Below are positions 16,451-25,484 of a stretch of DNA of 64,000 nucleotides, in pieces. The first letter of the stretch is position 1, and each line of letters opens with the position of its first letter. The position numbers and the translations under genes are program-made. The stretch comes from Streptomyces sp. CBMA291 (GTDB lineage: Bacteria > Actinomycetota > Actinomycetes > Streptomycetales > Streptomycetaceae): positions 62,001 to 126,000 of the forward strand of contig NZ_MSJP01000022.1 in NCBI RefSeq assembly GCF_014596525.1, in the 5' to 3' direction. The notes under the pieces are model-generated. The model had not been told where the DNA came from. It ran no database searches and saw only the letters and a program-made list of their open reading frames with translations.

Positions 16451-19039
16451 TCAGTGGCTCGCGGGCTTCTTCTTCCTGCGGTCGTCACAGCCGTAACCGC
16501 ACGGCTCGTGGCCGCCGTTGACCGTGATGCTGGCCTGGGCCGGGTCGCTGACGACGCTCGCGCCCTCGGGGTCCGTTCCGGTCGCACGGGCCACGTTGGT
16601 GATCACGCACTCCGTGCCGCCGCCTCCGTAGCCCTCGTCGCCGCCCCGGTCGCAGCCTTCCAGACTGGCCTCGGTGACGGTGTAGGTGCCGTGGCAGGTG
16701 GTGGAGGCGCCGGGAGCGAGGGTGGTCGCCTCACAGGTGACGTTCTCGATCCGGTCGTCGTCCACGGTCACGCCGGTCAGCGCGTTGCTGCCGCTGTTGG
16801 TGACGGTGTACGCGTACTCGACCGTCGAACCGACCTCGAACGGGCCGGGCGAGACCACCCGCTTCGCCAGGGTCACGGCCGACTCCCCGAGGGGAACGGT
16901 GACCTCCGCCTGCGCGGGGTCGCTGACGATCTCCTGGCCCTGCGGGTCGGTGCCACCGGCCTGGGCCACGTTGGTGATGACGCAGTTCTGCGCCTCACCG
17001 CTCTCCCGGCAGAGGTCGATGTCCGCCTGGGTGATCGTGTAGGAGGCGTGGCAGGTGGTGGAGGCGCCGGCGGCGAGCGTGGTCGCCTCGCAGGTGACGC
17101 CGGTGGCGTGGTCGTCGAGGACCCGTACGCCGGTCAGGGTGGTGGAGCCGGTGTTGGTGACGGTGTACGCGTAGTCGACCCGCGAGCCGACCTGGTACGG
17201 GCCGGTGGAGGTGACCCGCTTCGTCAGGGTGACGTGGGGCGTCCCGATGGGGAGGGTCAGCTCGGTCTGCGGCGAGGTGACCGTCCGGCCGTCGTCCTGG
17301 CCCGTCGCCGTGGCGGTGTTGGTGACCGAACCGGCCGTGCCGTCCGCCGCGGTGATCGTGTACGTACCCGTGCAGGTGGTGCTGTCCCCGGTCTCCCCTG
17401 CGGGGGCGAGCGAGGTCGCCTCGCAGGTGATGCCGGTGACGTGGTCGTCCTGGACCGCGACCGAATCCAGCCGCGCCCCGCCCGTGTTGCGGACGGTGTA
17501 GAGGTAGGTGACCGTCTGGCCGACCGAGTAGGGGCCTTCCGTCGCCACCCTCTTCTCGACCTCGATGGCCGCCGGGCGCTGGAGCGGCACGGTCTCCGAC
17601 GACGGTGGCGAGGTGACCGTGTCGCCGTCGGAACTACCGGTCGCGACGGCGGTGTTGACGATGGAACCGGCGGCCGCGTCGGCGGCGGTCACGGTGTAGG
17701 TGGCGGTACAGGTGATGGTCTGGCCGACCGAGAGCATCGTCGTCGGGCAGGTCACCGCGCCGATCTTCGGGTCGGTGACGACGAGTTCGGTGATGTTGGT
17801 GGTGCCCGAGTTGGTCACCACGAAGTCGTACGGCACCTGGTCGCCGGGGGCCAGATCGGCCGGAAGCGGCTTGCGCGCCTGCTTGACCAGGTTCAGCTCG
17901 GGCAGCGGGTCGGCGCTGTGGACGACGACGTTGCGGACGAGGTGGACGTCGGTGTTCGCGCCGGTCGAGGAGGCGAAGCCGAACTTGTACGTCGAGGGCA
18001 GCGGCAGCGGCGCGGGGGTCGAGAGGACCTGGTGCGGGCCTGTGCCGTCGTTGAAGTCGACGGAGACGGTGAGCAGCGGGGCGGCGCCCGACGTGATGTG
18101 CACGTTGACCCGGCGGCGGTCCACTTCGAGGAGTTCCGCCGCGTCCTGCGGGGTGATGCCGCCGGGCATGACGGTCGTCGGGCCCTGGAGCTGCCCCGGC
18201 AGGGTGGAGGGCCAGGGGCCCGTGGTGGTGAGGTTGTCGGTGGTGGCGGTCATGAAGCAGTAGCCGATGGTGCCGTCGCCCGGCCCGCGCAGGGTGATCA
18301 TGTTGGGGGCGGGCGGCGGCCAGGACTCCATGGTCGGCGAGCGGTGGGCGCAGCCGTTGCCGCGCGACTCGCCGTCGCCGAAGTAGTTGCCGTAGACGTC
18401 GAGTCCGACGCCGATGTAGCCGTGGTCGACACCGGGCTGCATCGGGACGTTCGGGTTGTCGCCCTCGCGGATCTGGGCGTAGCCGAGGCTGCCGCCGAAG
18501 GCGCCCGGGTGGGTCAGCGAGGCGGCGCCGTCGACGAGGAAGAAGGAGATGCCGTCGGCGGGGCGGGCCGGGGTGGTGCTGCCGTACTGGTACTGGTCGA
18601 AGGTGACGTCCAGTCCCTGTCCGGCCGGGATGGCGTGGTTGTAGAGGACGGCCGAACTCTGGAAGTGGTTGGAGTCGGTCAGCCGCAGGAAGCCGTAGGG
18701 GTCGGCGCTGTTGGGTGGTACGGGTCCGACCGCGCTGGGGGCGCAGCCGCCCAGGGGGTGGCTGCCGCTGGGCGGCGGTGCGCCTCCGGTGGGCGCGCCG
18801 GTGAGACAGGAGGCGCCGACTCCGGTGAACTCGGGGGCGGTGGCGCGGCTGAAGGTCTCGTCGACGAGGGGGGAGCCGGTGGCCCGGGGGCGGGGCGCGG
18901 TGTCGGCGCGGGCGCCGGTGTCGAGGGCCAGGGGTGTTCCCGCGCCGACCAGGAGGGCCAGGGCCGCGGTGGCGAGTCGGGAGGCGCGGCCGGGCGGCGC
19001 GGGGCGGCCGGGCAGGGACGGGGGGCGTTTTCTCCTCAT
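16451..19039 (-). CDS. Secreted lectin-fold protein with four DUF11 repeats
   Basis: An 862-residue exported protein with a signal peptide (basic start, hydrophobic core LATAALALLVGAGTPLAL). Residues of about 55-370 resemble a bacterial L-type lectin domain: FLRLTDSNHFQSSAVLYN, DGISFFLVDG and GYIGVGLDVYGNY are the beta-sandwich blocks. Four DUF11-type beta repeats of about 115 residues follow, each starting VEKRV/LTKRV/LAKRV and containing YTVTNTG and ITCEATSL/VTCEATTL blocks with paired cysteines. The tail is short and basic (DDRRKKKPASH) with no LPxTG or membrane helix. It is probably released or loosely attached to the wall. Carbohydrate binding is suggested by fold only. No good ribosome site is visible. 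Confidence 0.82.
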   Translation of the reverse strand: MRRKRPPSLPGRPAPPGRASRLATAALALLVGAGTPLALDTGARADTAPRPRATGSPLVDETFSRATAPEFTGVGASCLTGAPTGGAPPPSGSHPLGGCAPSAVGPVPPNSADPYGFLRLTDSNHFQSSAVLYNHAIPAGQGLDVTFDQYQYGSTTPARPADGISFFLVDGAASLTHPGAFGGSLGYAQIREGDNPNVPMQPGVDHGYIGVGLDVYGNYFGDGESRGNGCAHRSPTMESWPPPAPNMITLRGPGDGTIGYCFMTATTDNLTTTGPWPSTLPGQLQGPTTVMPGGITPQDAAELLEVDRRRVNVHITSGAAPLLTVSVDFNDGTGPHQVLSTPAPLPLPSTYKFGFASSTGANTDVHLVRNVVVHSADPLPELNLVKQARKPLPADLAPGDQVPYDFVVTNSGTTNITELVVTDPKIGAVTCPTTMLSVGQTITCTATYTVTAADAAAGSIVNTAVATGSSDGDTVTSPPSSETVPLQRPAAIEVEKRVATEGPYSVGQTVTYLYTVRNTGGARLDSVAVQDDHVTGITCEATSLAPAGETGDSTTCTGTYTITAADGTAGSVTNTATATGQDDGRTVTSPQTELTLPIGTPHVTLTKRVTSTGPYQVGSRVDYAYTVTNTGSTTLTGVRVLDDHATGVTCEATTLAAGASTTCHASYTITQADIDLCRESGEAQNCVITNVAQAGGTDPQGQEIVSDPAQAEVTVPLGESAVTLAKRVVSPGPFEVGSTVEYAYTVTNSGSNALTGVTVDDDRIENVTCEATTLAPGASTTCHGTYTVTEASLEGCDRGGDEGYGGGGTECVITNVARATGTDPEGASVVSDPAQASITVNGGHEPCGYGCDDRRKKKPASH

Positions 19040-19191
19040 GGTCGGGATGGGTACCAGTCACCCCGGAAACGACAGGCCGATAATCCGACAAATAACCCCA
19101 ATGGTCGCGCCGTTCCACCCCCCTGCCCCAGCGGGGACGACCGGGCGGTGCGACCCGGGCCGGGCGGTGCGACCCGGGCCCGGCGGGGTCC

Positions 19192-19256
19192 GGGCCGATC
19201 CGGGCTGGTCCGGGCTGGTCCAGGCTGGTCCGGGCTGGTCCGGGCTGACCCGGAAG
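19192..19256. repeat. 10-bp tandem repeat (CGGGCTGGTC)
   Basis: Five consecutive copies of CGGGCTGGTC at exact 10-base steps from 19201 (one copy has CAGG; the last is cut to CGGGCTGACC), preceded by the variant CGGGCCGATC at 19191. A further pair of GCGACCCGGGCCGGGCGGT-like units lies at 19146-19180. The 277-bp gap 19040-19316 otherwise holds no gene. It would contain the adhesin promoter and the end of the lipoprotein transcript. Confidence 0.85.
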
Positions 19257-19316
19257 ACACGTGACGGGATCCGGCCTGACCCGAAAGACACGGCCTCCTG
19301 ATCCGGAGGACCCGGC

Positions 19317-20102
19317 CTAGAACGATTCCTCGCAGCTCCGGATGGACCGGGGACCGTCGATGCCGAGGAGGGTGACGTCGACGAGACCGGCCGGGTGTTC
19401 CGCGTAGGCCACCGTGCAGACCAGCTGCCGGACGGCGGCCTCGGACAGCTTCCGTACGTGGAGCTTGACCACGATGTTGATCCGCCGGCGGCCCGACTCC
19501 GTGTCCTCCGCCCCCTTCGGGTCCCGCTGGACGTGCGGGAAGCCGGTGGAGGTGTCCGGCAGGTCGGTGGTGATGCCCCGCGCGGCCTCGCTCGGCAGCG
19601 GACCGGAGAGGAGCGCGGCGAGCAGCTTGTCGGTGTCGGCCCGTATCGGCGAGCGGCCGGGGTCCGACGCGGGAAACCCGTCGGTGTCGGCGTAGGCGCC
19701 TGCCGGGGCCCCCGGCGCGTGGATGTCCCGGGCCACCGGCATCGAGCGCCCGTCCGGGCCGAGGAAGTAGAGCACCGCCCGCTCTTCGGGACCGGGCCTG
19801 ACGAAGACGGTCGCCGCGCCGCCCGCCTCGACGACGTCGCTCTCCTGGATGCCGCAGCCGCCGAGCGCCGCCAGGGTGAACAGGACCCCGGCGGCGCGAC
19901 GGACGGCGGCAACGGGCCTCCTCGTGACACCCGGGACCGCCGAGACACCCGGCGCCACTGTGACACCCGGCACCGCTGTGACGCCCGGCATCCCCACGGC
20001 GCCCAACCTCGCTTCCCCGCCCGGCCCCGGCTCCACCGCCACCGCCCCTGGATTCACCCGGCTCCCCTCGGCATCCCGGCTCACCTCGGCCCCCCGCCTC
20101 AC
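19317..20102 (-). CDS. Lipoprotein of a two-component operon
   Basis: A 261-residue protein with a lipobox LAALGGC about 85 residues from the chosen start. The mature part has the block LLAALLSGPLPSEAARG, which resembles GerMN-type domains of actinobacterial lipoproteins, and ends with two cysteines. GTG 20102 overlaps the kinase stop (GTGA), so it is translated with the kinase. The residues before the lipobox are unusually long and contain a PGVTAVPGVTVAPGVSAVPG repeat; a start at ATG 19991 would shorten this but has poor ribosome-site spacing. It may sense the envelope state or modulate the kinase; this is inferred from context. Confidence 0.8.
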   Translation of the reverse strand: MRRGAEVSRDAEGSRVNPGAVAVEPGPGGEARLGAVGMPGVTAVPGVTVAPGVSAVPGVTRRPVAAVRRAAGVLFTLAALGGCGIQESDVVEAGGAATVFVRPGPEERAVLYFLGPDGRSMPVARDIHAPGAPAGAYADTDGFPASDPGRSPIRADTDKLLAALLSGPLPSEAARGITTDLPDTSTGFPHVQRDPKGAEDTESGRRRINIVVKLHVRKLSEAAVRQLVCTVAYAEHPAGLVDVTLLGIDGPRSIRSCEESF

Positions 20103-21613
20103 AGTGGCATCCGCACGGTGAAGACCGCCCCGCCCTCCGGTCGGTTGGCGGCGGTGACGGTGCCACCGTGCAGCCGTACGTTCTCCAGCGTGATCGCCAG
20201 ACCGAGACCGCTGCCCTCCGAGCGGGTCCTGGCCTGGTCCGCCTTGTAGAAGCGGTCGAAGACATGCGGCAGGACGTCCGGGTGGATGCCCGGACCCCGG
20301 TCGGCGACCTCCGTCACCAGTTCCTCCCCCTCCGCGTAGAGCCGGACCGTGACGGGTGTCCCGCCGTGCCGCAGCGCGTTGCCCACCAGGTTGGCGACGA
20401 CGACGTCGAAGCGGCGCGGGTCGAGCCGGGCCCTGATGCCCTCGGCGAGATCCGGGGCGACCCGCGCCGGATCGGTCCAGCGCCGGTGCTGGAGAGTCTT
20501 GCGTACGCAGTCGGCGGCGTCGACCTCGTCGGTGTGCAGCTCGGCGGCGCGGGCGTCGAAGCGGGAGATCTCCATCAGGTCCTCGACGAGCACGGCGAGC
20601 TTCCCGGTCTCCGCGCTGATCAGCCGCACCGCGCGGGCCGTGTCGCTGTCCAGGCTCCCGGCGTCCTCGTCGAGGACCTCGGTGACCGCGAGCATCCCGG
20701 CGAGCGGGGTGCGTAGCTCGTGCGAGACGTCGGAGGCGAAGCGGCGGGCCCGCGCCTCGGCCTCCCGCAGCTCGGTGACGGAACGTTCCAGCTCGGCCGC
20801 CGACTCGTTGAACGTACGGGCCAGATCGGCGAGTTCGTCGCTGCCCTTGGCGTGGATACGGGTGTCGAGACGGCCGCGCCCCATGCTGTGGGCCGCGTGG
20901 CGCAGCTCCCGTACCGGCCGCAGGACGCCCCGCGCGGCGATCAGGGCGGGGATGAGGGCGATGGCGAGCGCGGGCAAGGCCCCGTCGCGGGCGGCGGTGA
21001 CCATGGCCTCGATGTTCGCCTCCTCCTCGTCCAGCTCCATCACCGCGTAGAAGACGAGTCCGGTGCGCTGGGGCGCCGCTCCGGGCGAGTGGGCCATGAA
21101 GACGGCGGGGACGGCGATCGTGAGATACGGGGTGCCGTTCTTGACCACCCGCTGGAAGCTGCCGTGCGGGACGGTTTGCCCGAGGGCGCGGTCGCGCAGC
21201 TCCCGGGTGATGACGGAGGACGTGGGGCGGTCGGTGGAGGAGACCCGGAGGGTGCCGTACTCGGCGTAGACCCGCCAGGAACGCGGCTTGCCCTGACGGG
21301 CGATCGGCAGGAGCTGGTCGCGCAGCGCCTCGGCACTGACGGGCAGCTCGATGCTGTGGCCGGAGACCTGCTCGCGGAAGGCGGAGACGGCGGTGTTCTG
21401 GGTCTGCTCCAGGATCGCGTTGCGGGCGGCGCGGTAGGTGAGGGCGGCGGTGGTGCCGCAGCCGACGGCGGCGACGAGCAGGAAGGCGAGGACGAGCCGG
21501 GTGCGCAGTCCGAAGGGGTGCGCGCGCATCCGGGGGCCCCGGTGGGCCCGGGTCCGCGGTTCCTCGACCGTGCGGGCTCTTCGGCCCTGTTCCTTCGCCG
21601 CGCGGGTTCTCAC
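20099..21613 (-). CDS. Sensor histidine kinase, HisKA/HAMP type
   Basis: A 504-residue membrane kinase: the first helix (LVLAFLLVAAVGCGTTAALT) is at about residues 38-58, an extracytoplasmic domain of about 165 residues follows, and a second helix precedes the HAMP (RPVRELRHAAHSMGRGRLD). The phosphoacceptor box is FASDVSHELRTPLAG. The ATPase boxes are NLVGNALRHGG, DRGPGIHPD and GSGLGLAI. It overlaps both the regulator gene upstream and the lipoprotein gene downstream by four bases, giving a tightly coupled three-gene operon. Confidence 0.94.
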   Translation of the reverse strand: MRTRAAKEQGRRARTVEEPRTRAHRGPRMRAHPFGLRTRLVLAFLLVAAVGCGTTAALTYRAARNAILEQTQNTAVSAFREQVSGHSIELPVSAEALRDQLLPIARQGKPRSWRVYAEYGTLRVSSTDRPTSSVITRELRDRALGQTVPHGSFQRVVKNGTPYLTIAVPAVFMAHSPGAAPQRTGLVFYAVMELDEEEANIEAMVTAARDGALPALAIALIPALIAARGVLRPVRELRHAAHSMGRGRLDTRIHAKGSDELADLARTFNESAAELERSVTELREAEARARRFASDVSHELRTPLAGMLAVTEVLDEDAGSLDSDTARAVRLISAETGKLAVLVEDLMEISRFDARAAELHTDEVDAADCVRKTLQHRRWTDPARVAPDLAEGIRARLDPRRFDVVVANLVGNALRHGGTPVTVRLYAEGEELVTEVADRGPGIHPDVLPHVFDRFYKADQARTRSEGSGLGLAITLENVRLHGGTVTAANRPEGGAVFTVRMPL

Positions 21614-22293
21614 AGCGGGCCGAAGCGGTAGCCGAAGCCCCGCAGGGTCTGGATGTAGCGGGGTTCGCCCGGGGTGTCCTCGATCTTGTTGCGGAGGCGG
21701 CGGACGCAGGCGTCGACCAGTCGGGCGTCGCCGTGGTAGCTGTGCTCCCAGACGTGTTCGAGGAGCTGCTGACGGCTGAAGACCTGCTCGGGGGCGGCCG
21801 TCAGGTGCAGGAGCAGCTTCAGCTCGGAGGGGGCGAGGCCGATGCGCTCGCCGGACTTGGCGACGGTGAGACCGGCCCGGTCGATGGCGAGTTCCCCGTG
21901 GAACTCGACGGCGGAGCGGCCGGAGCCCGGCTCCTCGATGCGGCGGAGCACGGCCCGTATCCGGGCCTCGATGACCTCGGTGCGGGCCGGTTTGACGATG
22001 TAGTCGTCGGCGCCCGCCTCCAGTCCGACGACGACGTCGAAGTCGTCGCCCCTGGCGGTCAGCATGATGATCGGCAGCTGGCTGCTCTCGCGGACCGTAC
22101 GGCAGACCTGGACGCCGTTCATGCCGGGCAGCATCAGATCGAGCAGCAGCAGGTCAGGGCGGAACTCCCCGAGGGCGGCGAGTCCCGCCTCACCGGTGGC
22201 CGCGGTGCGCACCTCGTGGCCGCGTCGCCGCAGCCCGAGTTCGACCCCCTCGCGGACGGAGGGGTCGTCTTCGATGAGCAGCACGCGGGGCAT
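21610..22293 (-). CDS. Response regulator, OmpR/PhoB family
   Basis: A 227-residue regulator. The receiver has LIEDDPS, the phosphoacceptor in LLLDLMLPGMNG, the Thr in MLTARGDD and the Lys in YIVKPA. The C-terminal winged helix carries RIGLAPSELKLLLHL and DARLVDACVRRLRNKIEDTP, ending GFGYRFGPL. It is the first gene of the regulator-kinase-lipoprotein operon. It resembles AfsQ1/CseB-type regulators in general form, but I cannot assign it to either. Confidence 0.94.
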   Translation of the reverse strand: MPRVLLIEDDPSVREGVELGLRRRGHEVRTAATGEAGLAALGEFRPDLLLLDLMLPGMNGVQVCRTVRESSQLPIIMLTARGDDFDVVVGLEAGADDYIVKPARTEVIEARIRAVLRRIEEPGSGRSAVEFHGELAIDRAGLTVAKSGERIGLAPSELKLLLHLTAAPEQVFSRQQLLEHVWEHSYHGDARLVDACVRRLRNKIEDTPGEPRYIQTLRGFGYRFGPL

Positions 22294-22359
22294 CTGTGGA
22301 GTATCCCAAGGTCGTCGGAGCCCCCGTGGGCCGGGGGCGGCGGGTGGTGCGGTACGGGT

Positions 22360-24093
22360 TCACCGGCGGCGGGCGAGGACGCGGAGGCGGCCGGAACCGG
22401 CGGTGAGCAGGGCCGACACCTCGGTGAGGCGGAAGGGCCGGGCGAGGACGGCGAAGGTGCCGAGGACGGTGAGCGCGCCCGCGAGCCCGGAGGGCACGGC
22501 TCCTGCGGGACCGGTGAGCCCGGTGACGAGGAGCCCGTATCCGGCGGCGGGGACGGCGGCGAGCAGCAGCCGCGCGAGCGAGACGGCGGAACCGTCACCG
22601 GTGCGGGGGCCGGGGTCGGTGCCGGGGTCGGTGCGGGGGCCGTCGGTGGTGCGGGGACCGGCTGCGCGGGGCCCGGTTGTGTGGAGGCGGCGGCGCAGGA
22701 CGTACGCCGTGAGGGCCCAGCCGGTCCACAGGGCGAGGGAGTATCCGGCGGCCATGCCGGTGACGGCCCAGCGGGTCGGCAGGAGGTGGTGGGCGGTGAG
22801 CGAGAGGAGCGCGCCCAGGCCCGCGATCACCAGGTTCAGCAGGAACGGGGTGCGGGTGTCGCGCAGCGCGTAGAAGGCCCGGGTGCACACGTACTGCCCG
22901 GAGAGGGCGACGAGTCCGGGCGCGAAGGCCATCAGGATCCAGGACATGGCACGGATGTCGTCGGCGCTGGTCGCCCCGTACCGGAAGACCACCGTCAGGA
23001 GGGGCACGGCGAGCGCGAAGAGGGCGCAGGCGGCGGGGACCACGGCCGCCGCGCTGGTCCGCAGGGCGTAGCCGACGTCCCTGCGGACGCCCGCGAGATC
23101 GCCGTCGGCCGCCGCGCCGCTCATCCGGGGCAGCAGGGCGGTCACCAGGGAGACGGTGACGATGCCGTGCGGGACGGTCCACAGCAGATAGGCGTTGTTG
23201 TAGGCGGCGAGTCCGCCGCCGGAGACCGTGCCGCCCGCCGAGGTGGCGAGCAGGGTGGTCACCCAGTACGCGCCCTGGTTGGTGAGGACGAGCAGCACCA
23301 GCCAGCCGGCCGAGCGGAGCGGGGCGGCGAGCCCGCTGCCCCGCCAGTCGAAGCGGGGCCGCCAGCGGAAGCCGGCGGCGCGCAGCGCGGGTACCAGGGC
23401 GAGGGCCTGGAGGGCGATGCCCGCGGTGGTGCCCCAGCCGAGGAGCGCGGTCTCGCCGGGGGTGAGGGTGCCGCCGTCGCTCACCACCAGGAAGAGGCCG
23501 AAGACGGCGACGACGACCACGTTGTTGAGGACGGGCGTCCACATCATGGCGCCGAACCTGCCCCGGGCGTTGAGGACCTGGCCGAGGAGGGTGAAGAGGC
23601 CGAGGAAGAGGATCTGCGGCAGACAGGTGCGGGCGAAGACGACGGTCGTCTCCCGCTGGGCGCCGCTGTAGTCGGTGTACAGGTCGACGATCAGGGGCGC
23701 GGCGAGGACGGCGGCGGCGGTGAGCGCGGTGAGGGCGAGGGCGCACAGGGTGAGGAGCCGGTCGGTGTAGGCGACGCCGCCGTCGGCGTGTTCCTTGGCC
23801 GCCTTGACCAGTTCGGGGACGAAGACGGCGTTGAGGGCGCCGCCGAGGAGGAGGGTGTAGACGATGGTGGGGACGGAGTTGCCGACCGCGTAGCCGTCGG
23901 CGACGTATCCCGCGCCGAGGGCGGCGGCGACCACGGCGGCGCGGACGAAGCCGGTGGCGCGGGAGACGAGCGATCCGGCGGCCATGAGGGCGCCGCTGCG
24001 CAGTGCGGTGGGCGCCTTCCGCTCGGTCCGTCCGGCGGTCGGGGTGCCCGGCTGGTCGCCGCCGGTCCTGCCGGTGGCGAGGGTGGCCGTCAT
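22360..24093 (-). CDS. MurJ/MviN-like lipid flippase
   Basis: A 577-residue protein with about 14 hydrophobic segments of the MOP superfamily. Family blocks include SLVSRATGFVRAAVVAAALG at the start, RTCLPQILFLGLFTLLGQVLNARGRFG, and RAFYALRDTRTPFLLN. MurJ flips lipid II across the membrane for peptidoglycan synthesis. ATG 24093 overlaps the stop of the FemX-like gene upstream (ATGA), so both are translated together. It lies far from any cell-division operon, so it could be a specialised paralog rather than the main MurJ. A Pro/Thr/Gly-rich loop (GPRTTDGPRTDPGTDPGPRT) separates the last helices. Confidence 0.9.
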   Translation of the reverse strand: MTATLATGRTGGDQPGTPTAGRTERKAPTALRSGALMAAGSLVSRATGFVRAAVVAAALGAGYVADGYAVGNSVPTIVYTLLLGGALNAVFVPELVKAAKEHADGGVAYTDRLLTLCALALTALTAAAVLAAPLIVDLYTDYSGAQRETTVVFARTCLPQILFLGLFTLLGQVLNARGRFGAMMWTPVLNNVVVVAVFGLFLVVSDGGTLTPGETALLGWGTTAGIALQALALVPALRAAGFRWRPRFDWRGSGLAAPLRSAGWLVLLVLTNQGAYWVTTLLATSAGGTVSGGGLAAYNNAYLLWTVPHGIVTVSLVTALLPRMSGAAADGDLAGVRRDVGYALRTSAAAVVPAACALFALAVPLLTVVFRYGATSADDIRAMSWILMAFAPGLVALSGQYVCTRAFYALRDTRTPFLLNLVIAGLGALLSLTAHHLLPTRWAVTGMAAGYSLALWTGWALTAYVLRRRLHTTGPRAAGPRTTDGPRTDPGTDPGPRTGDGSAVSLARLLLAAVPAAGYGLLVTGLTGPAGAVPSGLAGALTVLGTFAVLARPFRLTEVSALLTAGSGRLRVLARRR

Positions 24094-25277
24094 CGGCGGG
24101 CCAGATAGGCCTGGAAGGCGCGGTACAGCGCCTGGTTGGCCGTGCCCGGCATCGGCATCTCCCACTCCCCCAGCGTCTCGACGACCTCTCCGCCCGTGCC
24201 GAGCTTCCAGCGGAGCAGCCCGTGGGCGCGGTCGCCCGGATCGAGGGTGGAGGGTACCCCGCGCAGGTCGTAGACGTCGGCGCCGAGGGCGTGGGCGTCG
24301 AGCAGCATGCGCCACTGGAGGGCGTTGGAGGGGCGGACCTCGCGCCGGTGGTCGGCGGAGGCGCCGGTCTGGTACCAGACCCGGCCGCCGACGGTGATCA
24401 TGGTGTGGGCGGCGAGGATCTCGCCTTCGTGGCGGGCGAGATAGAGCCGCATGCGGCCGGGGCTCTCGGCGTTGAGGACGGCGTACTGGCGCTCGTAGTA
24501 GGCGAGGGAGCGGCCGAGGCGGAAGCCGTCGCGGTCCTCGGTGATCCGCAGCAGCCGGTGGAAATCGGGCAGGTCGGCGGCGGAGCCCACGGTGACCTCG
24601 ACGCCGTGCTTGCGGGCCTTGCGGACATTGCGCCGCCACTCCTGGTTGAGGCCGGTCCACAGGTCGTCGGGGGTGCGCCCGGCGAGGGGGACCTGGAAGA
24701 CGTGCCGGGGCTGGGCGTCGGCGCCGTCCTCGGACTCGCCGCCGCAGCGCCGCCAGCCGCGCGCCCTGAGCCGGTCGGCGACGAGGGCGCCGAGCGGGTC
24801 GACCTCGTCGGCGAGGACGTCGGAGAGCCGCCGCCCCGGGCCCGTGCCCGCCTTGACGGTGGCCGCGCTCCAGCGCCGGTAGGCGGGGGCGGGGCCCAGG
24901 CGTACGGCGAAGGCGCCGGACGCGCGCAGATGCCGCAGCAGTGGGTCGAGCCAGTCGTCGAGCGCCGGGTCGGCCCAGTCGGCGACGGGTCCCTCGGGCA
25001 GATAGGCGAAGTACTTCCGGGTGCCGGGGAAGGCCCGCAGGAGCACCAGGGCGACGCCCCGGAGGTCGCCCGACTCGGGTCCCCAGCCGAGGAGTTGGTG
25101 GCACCAGCCGTCCTTCAGGCGGGCCCAGGCGGGCACCTGGAGGAAGCTGGGGCCCGCCGCCCCCGAGCGGGAGGCGAGGAACGCGCGGTACGCCTCGGGG
25201 GTGACCGGGCCGAGGCGGAGCGGCCCTGTGGGGGTGCGGCGGTCGGCGTGTGCGGGCGTCACGAGCAGCGCAGACAC
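24090..25277 (-). CDS. FemX/FemAB-like lipid II aminoacyltransferase
   Basis: A 395-residue GNAT-fold protein of the peptidoglycan-bridge (Fem) family: FLQVPAWARLKDGW opens the first domain, EWRRNVRKARKHGVEV marks the second, and YQTGASADHRREVRPSNALQ and YDLRGVP are characteristic. Fem proteins transfer amino acids from tRNA to lipid II to build the cross-bridge, which is glycine in Streptomyces. GTG 25277 has AGGAGG nine bases upstream and replaces a longer open frame. It is coupled to the MurJ-like gene, so lipid II modification and flipping would be co-expressed. Confidence 0.9.
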   Translation of the reverse strand: MSALLVTPAHADRRTPTGPLRLGPVTPEAYRAFLASRSGAAGPSFLQVPAWARLKDGWCHQLLGWGPESGDLRGVALVLLRAFPGTRKYFAYLPEGPVADWADPALDDWLDPLLRHLRASGAFAVRLGPAPAYRRWSAATVKAGTGPGRRLSDVLADEVDPLGALVADRLRARGWRRCGGESEDGADAQPRHVFQVPLAGRTPDDLWTGLNQEWRRNVRKARKHGVEVTVGSAADLPDFHRLLRITEDRDGFRLGRSLAYYERQYAVLNAESPGRMRLYLARHEGEILAAHTMITVGGRVWYQTGASADHRREVRPSNALQWRMLLDAHALGADVYDLRGVPSTLDPGDRAHGLLRWKLGTGGEVVETLGEWEMPMPGTANQALYRAFQAYLARR

Positions 25278-25484
25278 AACGGGGAGCCTCCTGTTTCCGC
25301 CCCTCGGTGGTGGGGCGGAGAGCAGGTTCACAGCCCTGTGCGACGGAGCCGCGCGGCGTTTATGACCGGACGGTAACCGTTGTGCCGCAGCCCTCGTCAC
25401 ACGGGCCCGGCAGCCCCCGCCCGACGGCCCGCGCGGCTTACAGTCCGGAGCATCCCAGCCCTTTCCCTCCCGCGGAGGTCTTCC

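Noticed and set aside
19192..19256. CRISPR array
   Set aside because: Units are directly adjacent with no spacers; the same holds for all other repeats in the window.
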